This document shows positions 28,447-35,789 of a stretch of 64,000 bases of DNA, piece by piece. The stretch is from assembly GCF_012928505.1 (NCBI RefSeq), contig NZ_JABBJN010000022.1, positions 34,053-98,052 on the forward strand, in the 5' to 3' direction. The stretch is from Achromobacter sp. Bel. GTDB lineage: Bacteria > Pseudomonadota > Gammaproteobacteria > Burkholderiales > Burkholderiaceae_B. Position 1 is the first letter of the stretch. Every line of letters begins with the position of its first letter. Position numbers and translations under genes: made by a program. Below the pieces are notes generated by a model that saw nothing but the letters and a program-made list of their open reading frames with translations, did no database searches and was not told the origin of the DNA.

Positions 28447-29346
28447 TCAAGCGACACTGCGCCCACCTCGCACCGCCTTCGCCCGCAGCATGTCTTCCAT
28501 GCGCGCCGCTGCCGGAGACAAGCTGCGCCCGGCCAGCCGGGTGATGCCCAGTTCGCGTTCGATGCGCGGCCGGGACAGCGGCACGAACGCCAGGCCCGTC
28601 GAGTCCGGCGGCACCCCCAGCCGCGCCAGCACCGTCACGCCCACGCCGCGTTCCAGCATGGCCAGCAGCGACATCATGTTGGACACGAACACCTGGCGGT
28701 CCATCATGAAAGCCGCCTGCGGATAGCCGGCAAGCTGGCGGTGCGCCACGGTGCCCACCAGCGGCAAGCCGGCGATCTCGCGCCAGGTCACCGATTTGCG
28801 CCCCGCCAGCGGATGGCCGCGATGGCAGACCAGGCCGAAGGCGTCACGCAGCAACGGCTCGAACGACAAGCGGCGGTCTTGCAGCACCGGACTGCACACG
28901 CCCAGCTCGACTTCGCCCGACAGCACCATGCGCTCGACGCCTTCGGAGTTGTCGTCGAACAGGCGCAGCGCCACCGCCGGGTAGTGTTCGCGGTAGGACG
29001 CCACCAGTTCCGGCAGCCAGTGCGTGGCCACCGTGGCGACGGACGCCATCGTCAGGGTGCCGGCGCCGTTGTTGGCCAGCCCGGACAGCGCGCCCGCCAC
29101 GCGGTCGTGATGTTCGACCAGTTCGCGCGCCAGCGGCAGGCAATCTTGTCCGAAGCGCGTCAGCGTATTGCGGTTGCCGCGTTCGAACAGCGGTTGGCCC
29201 AGGCGCTGCTCCATTTCGCGGATGGACAAGGACAGCGCCGGCTGCGAGCGGAAGGCCCGGGCGGCGGCCGCGCGGAAACTGCGCAGCTCGGCCACCAGCA
29301 GGAAGTGCCGGTAATGCGCGATGGACAGGTCAGGCAGGGCAGGCAT
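28447..29346 (-). CDS. LysR-family transcriptional regulator
   Basis: This 299-residue regulator has an N-terminal winged helix (about 8-66, FRAAAARAFRSQPALSLSIREME) and a C-terminal effector-binding domain (about 95-295). It is divergent from a hydrolase gene and a Bug binding-protein gene, which it most likely controls. The 85-base gap holds an inverted repeat suited to LysR binding. Confidence 0.9.
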   Translation of the reverse strand: MPALPDLSIAHYRHFLLVAELRSFRAAAARAFRSQPALSLSIREMEQRLGQPLFERGNRNTLTRFGQDCLPLARELVEHHDRVAGALSGLANNGAGTLTMASVATVATHWLPELVASYREHYPAVALRLFDDNSEGVERMVLSGEVELGVCSPVLQDRRLSFEPLLRDAFGLVCHRGHPLAGRKSVTWREIAGLPLVGTVAHRQLAGYPQAAFMMDRQVFVSNMMSLLAMLERGVGVTVLARLGVPPDSTGLAFVPLSRPRIERELGITRLAGRSLSPAAARMEDMLRAKAVRGGRSVA

Positions 29347-29362
29347 CGGGCAGCTCGATTTG

Positions 29363-29398
29363 GAAAACTTATCAAATCATAGGAAAAATAAAGTTTTC
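29363..29398. promoter_or_regulatory. Inverted repeat in the LysR/hydrolase divergent promoter
   Basis: GAAAACTT (29363-29370) and AAGTTTTC (29391-29398) form a perfect eight-base inverted repeat with a 20-base spacer. The whole gap is unusually AT-rich for this chromosome. It probably includes the LysR operator and the promoter elements of both genes. Confidence 0.45.
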
Positions 29399-29431
29399 TG
29401 ATCATAGAGGCGCACTTAAGATTGCCGCAAG

Positions 29432-30280
29432 ATGAACGCTGCCGCCCCCTCTTCCGTTTCCGCCCCCGTCACCACGGACCCGCTGGATTTCTGCCTTGCC
29501 GACCGCCTGCCCGCCCGCCGCGCGGGCCAGGGCCGCCTGATTGCCGGCGCGCCGCCGCAAACCGGCAGGCCCGGCCTGCTGTTCGTGCCGGGCGCCTATC
29601 ACGGCGCCTGGTGCTATGCGCACTATCTGGACTACTTCGCCGCCGCCGGCCTGGCCTGCGCGGCGGTGGACGTGCGCGGCCATGGCGCGCTGCCCCAGGA
29701 CGCGGCGTTCCCGTCCGCCACGATCGCCGATCTGGGCCAGGACGTAATAGACGCGCTGGACGCGCTGGAAGGCCCCACGGTAGTGGTCGGCCACAGCATG
29801 GGCGCGTTGCCGGCCTTGCTGGCCGCGCGCCAGCGGCCAGTGGCGGGCGTGGTGCTGATGGCGCCTTCCCCGCCTGGCGACTTGCCCGGCGCCCGGGCGT
29901 TGCCCCCGGTGCCCGACGCCTCGCTTCGCGCCGTGCCCGCCCCCGCCGAGATCCGCGCGCGCTTCCTGGCGACCTCGCCCGATCGCGATGTGCGCTCCGT
30001 CACGCAGCGCCTGTGCGCTGAAAGCCCGCAAGTGCTGAACGACCGCTATCTGCTGCGCGTGGCGATCGGCGCCGGTGCCTTCGACGCGCCCGGCCTGTGC
30101 CTGGAGGCCGGGCGGGACACCCATGACCGCCATCCGCCCGGACAGGATCAGGCGATCGCGCAACGCTACGGTTTTTCCCACGCCGTGCTGGCCGGACAAC
30201 CGCATTGCATGATGTATGCGGACCAATGGCAAGTCAGTGCCGCCGCCATCCTGGCATGGCACCGCGAACAGTTTGGCTGA
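29432..30280 (+). CDS. Alpha/beta hydrolase
   Basis: This 282-residue protein has the nucleophile elbow GHSMGA with S122, an HG-type oxyanion region at PGAYHGAW, and a C-terminal histidine in GQPHCMMY. It belongs to the broad esterase/lactonase group. It lies 75 bases before a Bug-type binding protein and divergent from a LysR gene. I infer that it processes the compound that the binding protein captures. Confidence 0.85.
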   Translation: MNAAAPSSVSAPVTTDPLDFCLADRLPARRAGQGRLIAGAPPQTGRPGLLFVPGAYHGAWCYAHYLDYFAAAGLACAAVDVRGHGALPQDAAFPSATIADLGQDVIDALDALEGPTVVVGHSMGALPALLAARQRPVAGVVLMAPSPPGDLPGARALPPVPDASLRAVPAPAEIRARFLATSPDRDVRSVTQRLCAESPQVLNDRYLLRVAIGAGAFDAPGLCLEAGRDTHDRHPPGQDQAIAQRYGFSHAVLAGQPHCMMYADQWQVSAAAILAWHREQFG

Positions 30281-30355
30281 CTATCCCCCCGCAGCAGCAA
30301 CAAGACAACGACACACGACCGCGCAAGCACGCGGCACGCGCAATCAGGAGACAGC

Positions 30356-31321
30356 ATGTCCATTCCCCGTTTTCTTCGCCCGGCGCTGATCGGCGCCGGC
30401 CTCGTGCTGACCGCTTCGGCGCACGCGGCAGGCTGGCCTGACAAGCCCGTGACCATCATCGTGCCTTCCGCCCCGGGAGGCGCCGCCGACCTCACCGCCC
30501 GCACCTTCGCCCAATACCTGGGCGAGCAAACCGGGCAGACGGTCGTTGTCGAAGACCGTCCCGGCGCCGGCGGCATCGTGGGCACCAACGCGTCCAAGAA
30601 CGCGGCAGCGGACGGCTACACTTTCCTCTTGTCCACGAACTCGACGCACGCCGCCAACCAGTTCCTGTACAAGAACCTGCCCTACGACGCGCAAAAGGAT
30701 TTCCGGCAAGTCGGCCTGCTGGGCACCTTCGGCACGGTGGGCGTCGTGGCCCCCGGCAGCCCCTACCGCACGGTGCCCGAACTGGTGGACTACGCCAAGA
30801 AGCATCCGGGCGAGGTGTTCTTCGGCTACTACAGCTCGTCCTCGCAAGTGCCGTCCGAACTGTTCAAGCAGCGCGCAGACATCAACATCACCGGCGCGGC
30901 CTACAAGAACATCACACAGATCATCACCGACCTGCGCGGCAAGCAGATCAGCTTCGCCTTCGTCGACTACCTGACCGCGATGGGGCAGATCGACGGCAAG
31001 GGACTGGTCCCCATCGCCGTCACCGGCGCCCAGCCGCACGCCGCCTGGCCCAGCGTGCCGACCATGGCGACCTACTACCCGGACTTCGTCGTTGCCGGCT
31101 GGCTGGGCCTGTCGGCGCCGGCGAACACGCCGCCCGACATCGTGGCGAAGATGAACGGCTATATGCAGGCGGCGGTCAAGGACGAGGCCACGGCGAAGAA
31201 GCTGCGCGCCTTGGGTCTGACCCCGGAATCGATGGATGTCGCGCGCTTTGACGCCTTCGTGAAGGAAGACACGGCGCGCTGGAAGGAATGGATCCGTATT
31301 TCAGGCATCCAACCCCAATAA
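30356..31321 (+). CDS. Bug-family tripartite tricarboxylate transporter binding protein
   Basis: This 321-residue periplasmic protein has a signal peptide of about 24 residues ending SAHA before AGWPDKPV. WPDKPVTIIVPSAPGGAADLTAR and the PGAGGIVGTN loop are hallmarks of the Bug/TctC family, which bind carboxylates and amides and are greatly expanded in Bordetella and Achromobacter. No TctAB membrane genes are adjacent, as is usual for Bug proteins. AGGAGA precedes the ATG. Confidence 0.92.
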   Translation: MSIPRFLRPALIGAGLVLTASAHAAGWPDKPVTIIVPSAPGGAADLTARTFAQYLGEQTGQTVVVEDRPGAGGIVGTNASKNAAADGYTFLLSTNSTHAANQFLYKNLPYDAQKDFRQVGLLGTFGTVGVVAPGSPYRTVPELVDYAKKHPGEVFFGYYSSSSQVPSELFKQRADINITGAAYKNITQIITDLRGKQISFAFVDYLTAMGQIDGKGLVPIAVTGAQPHAAWPSVPTMATYYPDFVVAGWLGLSAPANTPPDIVAKMNGYMQAAVKDEATAKKLRALGLTPESMDVARFDAFVKEDTARWKEWIRISGIQPQ

Positions 31322-31365
31322 ACCGCGTGGATTGGCGGATTTGCCGCGACTTTCCCGCCACAGAT

Positions 31366-31395
31366 ATCGCGCCCTCTATATATAGAGGGCGCGAT
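31366..31395. terminator. 30-base perfect palindrome between convergent genes
   Basis: ATCGCGCCCTC, a TATATATA centre, then GAGGGCGCGAT form a perfect palindrome between the Bug and Lrp genes. It can fold as a strong bidirectional hairpin, although no T run follows. Confidence 0.6.
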
Positions 31396-31400
31396 GCGCG

Positions 31401-31850
31401 TCACAGCGGCAGGCGCTGCTCGTGCTTGATCTCGCGCAGCGCCACGATAGTGCGCGTCTGGCGGATGCCCGGCATGTTGAACAGGAACCGGTGCAGGAAA
31501 CGGTCATAGGCCTCGGGGCTTTCCACCAGGATCTTCAACAGGAAATCCGAATCCCCGGTGACGGCATAGCACTCCAGGATTTCGGGCGCATCGCGCACCG
31601 AACGCTCAAAGTTCTCGACCGTGCTGGAGGCATGCCGCTCCAGGCTGATCTGCGCGAACATGCAACCCAGCCCCACCTTGCTGCGGTCCACCTGCGCGCT
31701 ATAGCCCTGGATCACCCCGCTGGCCTCCATCGCCTTCACGCGCCGCCACACCGGCGCCGCCGACAGCCCCACCTTCTCCGACAACTGCTGCGCCGAAGCC
31801 CGGCCGTCCTCCTGCAAGGCCTTGAGGATGCCGATATCGGTCTTGTCCAT
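31401..31850 (-). CDS. Lrp/AsnC-family transcriptional regulator
   Basis: This 149-residue protein has an N-terminal helix-turn-helix (about 3-60: DIGILKALQEDGRASAQQLSE) and a C-terminal RAM ligand-binding domain. Its ATG has AGGAGA upstream. It is divergent from the indolepyruvate oxidoreductase gene, so it probably responds to an aromatic or branched amino acid and controls that gene. Confidence 0.92.
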   Translation of the reverse strand: MDKTDIGILKALQEDGRASAQQLSEKVGLSAAPVWRRVKAMEASGVIQGYSAQVDRSKVGLGCMFAQISLERHASSTVENFERSVRDAPEILECYAVTGDSDFLLKILVESPEAYDRFLHRFLFNMPGIRQTRTIVALREIKHEQRLPL

Positions 31851-31873
31851 CGCTTTGTCTCCTGGTTTTTATC

Positions 31874-31927
31874 GAACACGAAATGTTCATTGCGTATTAT
31901 AGGGATAGCACGATCCGATAACGCAAT
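31874..31927. promoter_or_regulatory. Candidate Lrp operator region in the divergent promoter
   Basis: Two inverted repeats lie between the divergent starts. GAACA and TGTTC are separated by five bases (31874-31888), and ATTGCGT (31889-31895) pairs with ACGCAAT (31921-31927). Lrp-family octamers wrap DNA around such symmetric AT-rich sites. Assignment is by position and symmetry only. Confidence 0.4.
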
Positions 31928-31980
31928 AAATCGAATGCTCCGCGAACCTATCATGGTGCGAAATACCAGGAGCATTCATT

Positions 31981-34900
31981 ATGGACGGCACGCCCGCCCC
32001 CGAACCCCAGCTGGACCTTGAATACCAGCTTGCCGACAACCTGACCCGGGAGTCCGGCCGCATCTTCCTGACCGGCACGCAGGCACTCGTGCGCATCATG
32101 CTCACGCAGGCCCGGGTCGATCGCGCGCGCGGCCTGAACACGGCCGGCTTCGTGTCGGGCTACCGCGGGTCGCCGCTAGGCGGCGTCGACATGGCGATGT
32201 GGAAATCGAAGCAGGCGCTGGACGCCAGCAAGATCTCTTTCCTGCCCGGCATCAACGAAGACATGGCGGCCACCGCCGTCATGGGGACGCAGCAAGCCGG
32301 CGTGCGCGCCGACCGCAATGTCGATGGCGTCTTCGCCATGTGGTACGGCAAAGGCCCGGGCGTGGACCGCGCCGGCGACGCACTGCATCACGGCAATGCC
32401 GCCGGCGCATCGCGCCACGGCGGCGTGCTGGTCGTGGTGGGCGACGACCACACCGCCGTCTCGTCGTCGATTCCGCATGCCAGCGAAGCGTCCCTGATCG
32501 GCTGGCAGATGCCGATCGTGCATCCCACCTCCATCGACGAATACGAGACGTTCGCGCTGTGGGGCTGGGCGCTATCGCGTTATTCCGGCACGTGGGTCGC
32601 GTTCAAGGCCGTGTCCGAGACCATCGAAAGCGGCCATTCGTTTACGCCTGCCGCCGTGCAGGCCTACGACATGCCCGCCGACCCCGACATGCCGCCCGAA
32701 TCGCTGGAGTATTCGGCGCGGGACTTCCTGTCGCTGGCCGTCGAAACGCGCATGAATCTGCGCATGAAGGCCGTGGCCGCGTTCGCGCGCCGCCACAGCA
32801 TCGACCGCCTGACCTGTCCCGCGCCGAAGGCCACGGTGGGGATCGTCACCGTCGGCAAAGCGCATCTGGACACGATGGAAGCGCTGTCGCGCCTGGGCGT
32901 GGACACCGTTACCGCCAATGCGCCCGTGCGCATCTACAAACCCGGCCTGACGTGGCCGCTGGACGGCGAACGGCTACTTGAGTTCGCGCGCGGCCTGTCG
33001 CACATCCTGGTGATCGAAGAAAAAGGCGCGGTAGTCGAAAGCCAGATCAAGGATCTGCTGTTCAACAACCCCGACCGTCCCTCCGTCATCGGCAAAAAGG
33101 GCTTCGACGGCGAAACCATGGTGCCGTCGGCCGGCCAATTGCGCCCATCGCTGCTGGCGCAGCCGCTGGCTGCCTGGCTGACCCGCACGGCCGGCCTGCC
33201 GCTGGCCGCGGACCTGGCGGCGTTCGAATGCCAGGCCGCGCTGTCCAACGACGCCGACGGCATGCGCCGCCGCCCCTATTTCTGTTCGGGCTGTCCGCAC
33301 AGCACGTCGACCAAAGTGCCCGAAGGCAGCCAGGCGCTGTCCGGCGTGGGCTGCCATTACATGGCCGCCTGGATGGACCGCGACACCGGCGGCCTGACGC
33401 AGATGGGTGGCGAAGGCGTCGACTGGATCGGCTTGTCCCGCTACACCAAGATGCCGCACATCTTCCAGAACATGGGGGAAGGCACCTACTACCACTCGGG
33501 CTATCTGGCGATCCGCCAAGCCGTGGCCGCCGGGGCCAACATCACCTACAAGATCCTGTTCAACGACGCCGTCGCGATGACCGGCGGGCAGCCGGTGGAC
33601 GGGCCGATCTCGGTGCCGCAGATCTGCCAGCAGCTGCGCGGCGAAAACGTGGCGCGCATCGTCGTCACCAGCGACGAGCCCGAAAAATACCGGGGCGTGG
33701 ACCTGGGCCCGAACATCCAGGTGCTCCACCGCCGCGAACTGGATGCCGTGCAACGCGAACTGCGCGAGATCCCCGGCGTGACCGTGCTGATCCACGACCA
33801 GACCTGCGCGGCCGAAAAACGCCGCCGCCGCAAGAAGAACCAGTTCCCCGACCCGGCACGCCGCATGCTGATCAACAGCGCGGTGTGCGAAGGCTGCGGC
33901 GATTGCGGCGTGCAGTCGAACTGCCTGTCGGTCGTGCCGCTGGAAACGCCGTACGGCCGCAAGCGCGCCATCGACCAGTCCAGCTGCAACAAGGACTACT
34001 CCTGCGCGGAAGGCTTCTGCCCCAGCTTCGTGTCCGTCATGGGCGGCAAGCCCAGGAAGAGCGCGGCCCCCAAGACCGACCAGGAACGCCTGCAAGGCCT
34101 GATCGGGCAGCTGCCGCTGCCCGCCACGCCCGCGCTTGACCGCCCCTACCGCCTGCTGGTCGCGGGCATGGGCGGCACCGGCGTCATCACCATCGGCGCC
34201 ATCGTGTCGATGGCCGCGCACCTGGAAGGCCTGTCAGCCGCGGTGCTGGACCTGACCGGCCTGGCGCAAAAGGGCGGCACGGTCGTCAGCCACATCCGCC
34301 TGGCGCCCGCGGGCGCGTCGGCGGGCCCCGTGCGCCTGGACTGGCAGCAAGCCGACGCCGCCATCCTGTGCGACCCGGTCGCCTCGGTCGCGCCGGATTC
34401 GCTGGGCGCGCTGCGCCGCGGGCACACGCAAGTCACCGTCAACACCTATGTGGCGCCGGTCTCGGACTTCACCCGCAACCCCGATGCCGCCATGCGTCCC
34501 GAAGCGCTGCTGGCCAAGATCCGCCACGCAGCGGGCGAGGCCAACACGGCCGCCATCGATGCGCACGAAGCCGCGCTGGCCCTGTTCGGCGACAGCATCC
34601 TGTCGAACATGTTCATGCTGGGCTATGCGTGGCAGCGCGGCGGCGTGCCGTTGTCGCAGGCCGCCATCAATCGCGCCATCGAGCTGAACGGCGTGGCGGT
34701 CGCGGCCAACCGCGCCGCGTTCGACAGCGGCCGCCTGGCCGCCCATCAGCCCGACGCGCTGGACAGCGCGCTGCGCCCGCGCGCCCAGGTCGTGCAGCTG
34801 CACGTGCCCGAGACCTTTGAACGCGCCGTGGCGCGCCGCATCGCGGACCTGACCGCCTATCAGGACGCTGGCTATGCCCGCCAGTATCAGGACGTGGTCG

Positions 34901-35487
34901 AGGCCGTCGCGGCCCGCGAGCGCGAACTGGCGCCCGACGCCAAGACGCCGCGCCTGGCGATGGCGGTGGCCCGCGGCCTGTTCAAGCTCATGGCCTACAA
35001 GGACGAGTACGAAGTGGCGCGCCTCTACACGGGCGATGCGTTCCAGGCGCAATTGAAGGGCCAGTTCGAAGGCGACTACAGCCTGCGCTTCCACATGGCG
35101 CCGCCGATCTTTGCACAGAAGGACCCGCGCACCGGCGTGCCGCGCAAGATGACGCTGGGCCCGCGCACCATGACGGCGCTGAAACTGCTGACCCGCCTGA
35201 AGGGTCTGCGCGGCACCTGGTTCGACCCCTTCGGCCGCACCGCCGAGCGCAAGATGGAGCGCGCGCTGATCGGCGAGTACCGCCAGACCATAGACCAGCT
35301 GCTTGTAGGGTTGACCCGGGACAAGCTCGCGCAAGCGGCTACAATCGCCGGCCTTGCAGAAACCATCCGCGGCTACGGCCACGTGAAGGCTGCGAACGTC
35401 GAGAAGTATCGGACGGAATTGGGTCGATTGATGCAGAGCTATACAGCACCGGCCCCGCGCGACATGCCCCTGCGGAAAACCGCATAA
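31981..35487 (+). CDS. Indolepyruvate ferredoxin oxidoreductase family protein (fused)
   Basis: This 1168-residue enzyme fuses the alpha and gamma parts of thiamine-dependent 2-oxoacid oxidoreductases. These decarboxylate aryl- or branched-chain pyruvates to acyl-CoA, passing electrons to ferredoxin. The N-terminal pyrimidine-binding domain starts TGTQALVRIMLTQA. A CSGCPHSTS segment sits near 435. Eight or more cysteines near 636-680 (CEGCGDCGVQSNC..CNKDYSCAEGFC) suit Fe-S clusters. The gamma-type GMGGTGVITIG lies near 729. It is probably used in phenylalanine, tyrosine or leucine breakdown, under the divergent Lrp regulator. Confidence 0.92.
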   Translation: MDGTPAPEPQLDLEYQLADNLTRESGRIFLTGTQALVRIMLTQARVDRARGLNTAGFVSGYRGSPLGGVDMAMWKSKQALDASKISFLPGINEDMAATAVMGTQQAGVRADRNVDGVFAMWYGKGPGVDRAGDALHHGNAAGASRHGGVLVVVGDDHTAVSSSIPHASEASLIGWQMPIVHPTSIDEYETFALWGWALSRYSGTWVAFKAVSETIESGHSFTPAAVQAYDMPADPDMPPESLEYSARDFLSLAVETRMNLRMKAVAAFARRHSIDRLTCPAPKATVGIVTVGKAHLDTMEALSRLGVDTVTANAPVRIYKPGLTWPLDGERLLEFARGLSHILVIEEKGAVVESQIKDLLFNNPDRPSVIGKKGFDGETMVPSAGQLRPSLLAQPLAAWLTRTAGLPLAADLAAFECQAALSNDADGMRRRPYFCSGCPHSTSTKVPEGSQALSGVGCHYMAAWMDRDTGGLTQMGGEGVDWIGLSRYTKMPHIFQNMGEGTYYHSGYLAIRQAVAAGANITYKILFNDAVAMTGGQPVDGPISVPQICQQLRGENVARIVVTSDEPEKYRGVDLGPNIQVLHRRELDAVQRELREIPGVTVLIHDQTCAAEKRRRRKKNQFPDPARRMLINSAVCEGCGDCGVQSNCLSVVPLETPYGRKRAIDQSSCNKDYSCAEGFCPSFVSVMGGKPRKSAAPKTDQERLQGLIGQLPLPATPALDRPYRLLVAGMGGTGVITIGAIVSMAAHLEGLSAAVLDLTGLAQKGGTVVSHIRLAPAGASAGPVRLDWQQADAAILCDPVASVAPDSLGALRRGHTQVTVNTYVAPVSDFTRNPDAAMRPEALLAKIRHAAGEANTAAIDAHEAALALFGDSILSNMFMLGYAWQRGGVPLSQAAINRAIELNGVAVAANRAAFDSGRLAAHQPDALDSALRPRAQVVQLHVPETFERAVARRIADLTAYQDAGYARQYQDVVEAVAARERELAPDAKTPRLAMAVARGLFKLMAYKDEYEVARLYTGDAFQAQLKGQFEGDYSLRFHMAPPIFAQKDPRTGVPRKMTLGPRTMTALKLLTRLKGLRGTWFDPFGRTAERKMERALIGEYRQTIDQLLVGLTRDKLAQAATIAGLAETIRGYGHVKAANVEKYRTELGRLMQSYTAPAPRDMPLRKTA

Positions 35488-35511
35488 ACATTCGCTCTGA
35501 GCGGTCCTGTC

Positions 35512-35541
35512 CTGGGCGCGCCTTACTGGGCGCGCCCAGTG
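35512..35541 (+). terminator. Possible terminator after the oxidoreductase gene
   Basis: CTGGGCGCGC and GCGCGCCCAG form a ten-base stem with a short loop just after the stop codon. The T-rich stretch begins about 15 bases later, so efficiency is uncertain. Confidence 0.45.
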
Positions 35542-35583
35542 CATTTAGTAACAATCTTTTGTGAGCTTCGTCATATCTTCTTC

Positions 35584-35612
35584 TTGTCCCTGTAGTTCTC
35601 GATCACTAGAAT
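35584..35612 (+). promoter_or_regulatory. Promoter of nrdAB
   Basis: TTGTCC and TAGAAT are separated by exactly 17 bases, a good sigma-70 pair. The -10 element lies inside the first NrdR box. The leader to the nrdA ATG is about 170 bases. Confidence 0.6.
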
Positions 35613-35648
35613 TAGTGTCCAACGAGGGGTGCTACACTATATGTTGTG
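35604..35648. promoter_or_regulatory. Tandem NrdR boxes
   Basis: Two 14-base near-palindromes, CACTAGAATTAGTG (35604-35617) and CACTATATGTTGTG (35635-35648), match the NrdR consensus acaCwAtATaTwGtgt. Their centres are 31 bases apart, the three-turn spacing typical of paired NrdR sites. NrdR represses ribonucleotide reductase genes when dATP is high; here it would cover the -10 element. Confidence 0.8.
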
Positions 35649-35789
35649 GTCGCCTAAGCGCTGATTCTCGTCGGCCACGCCTTTTGGATTAGCCCGTCCA
35701 AGCGTTCCGACCCCCTCAAAAGATCCACATTCGTACCGGACATGACCGCCGTCATGTCGCTATCTACGCGTTTTCGCACAGGAGCTTCC

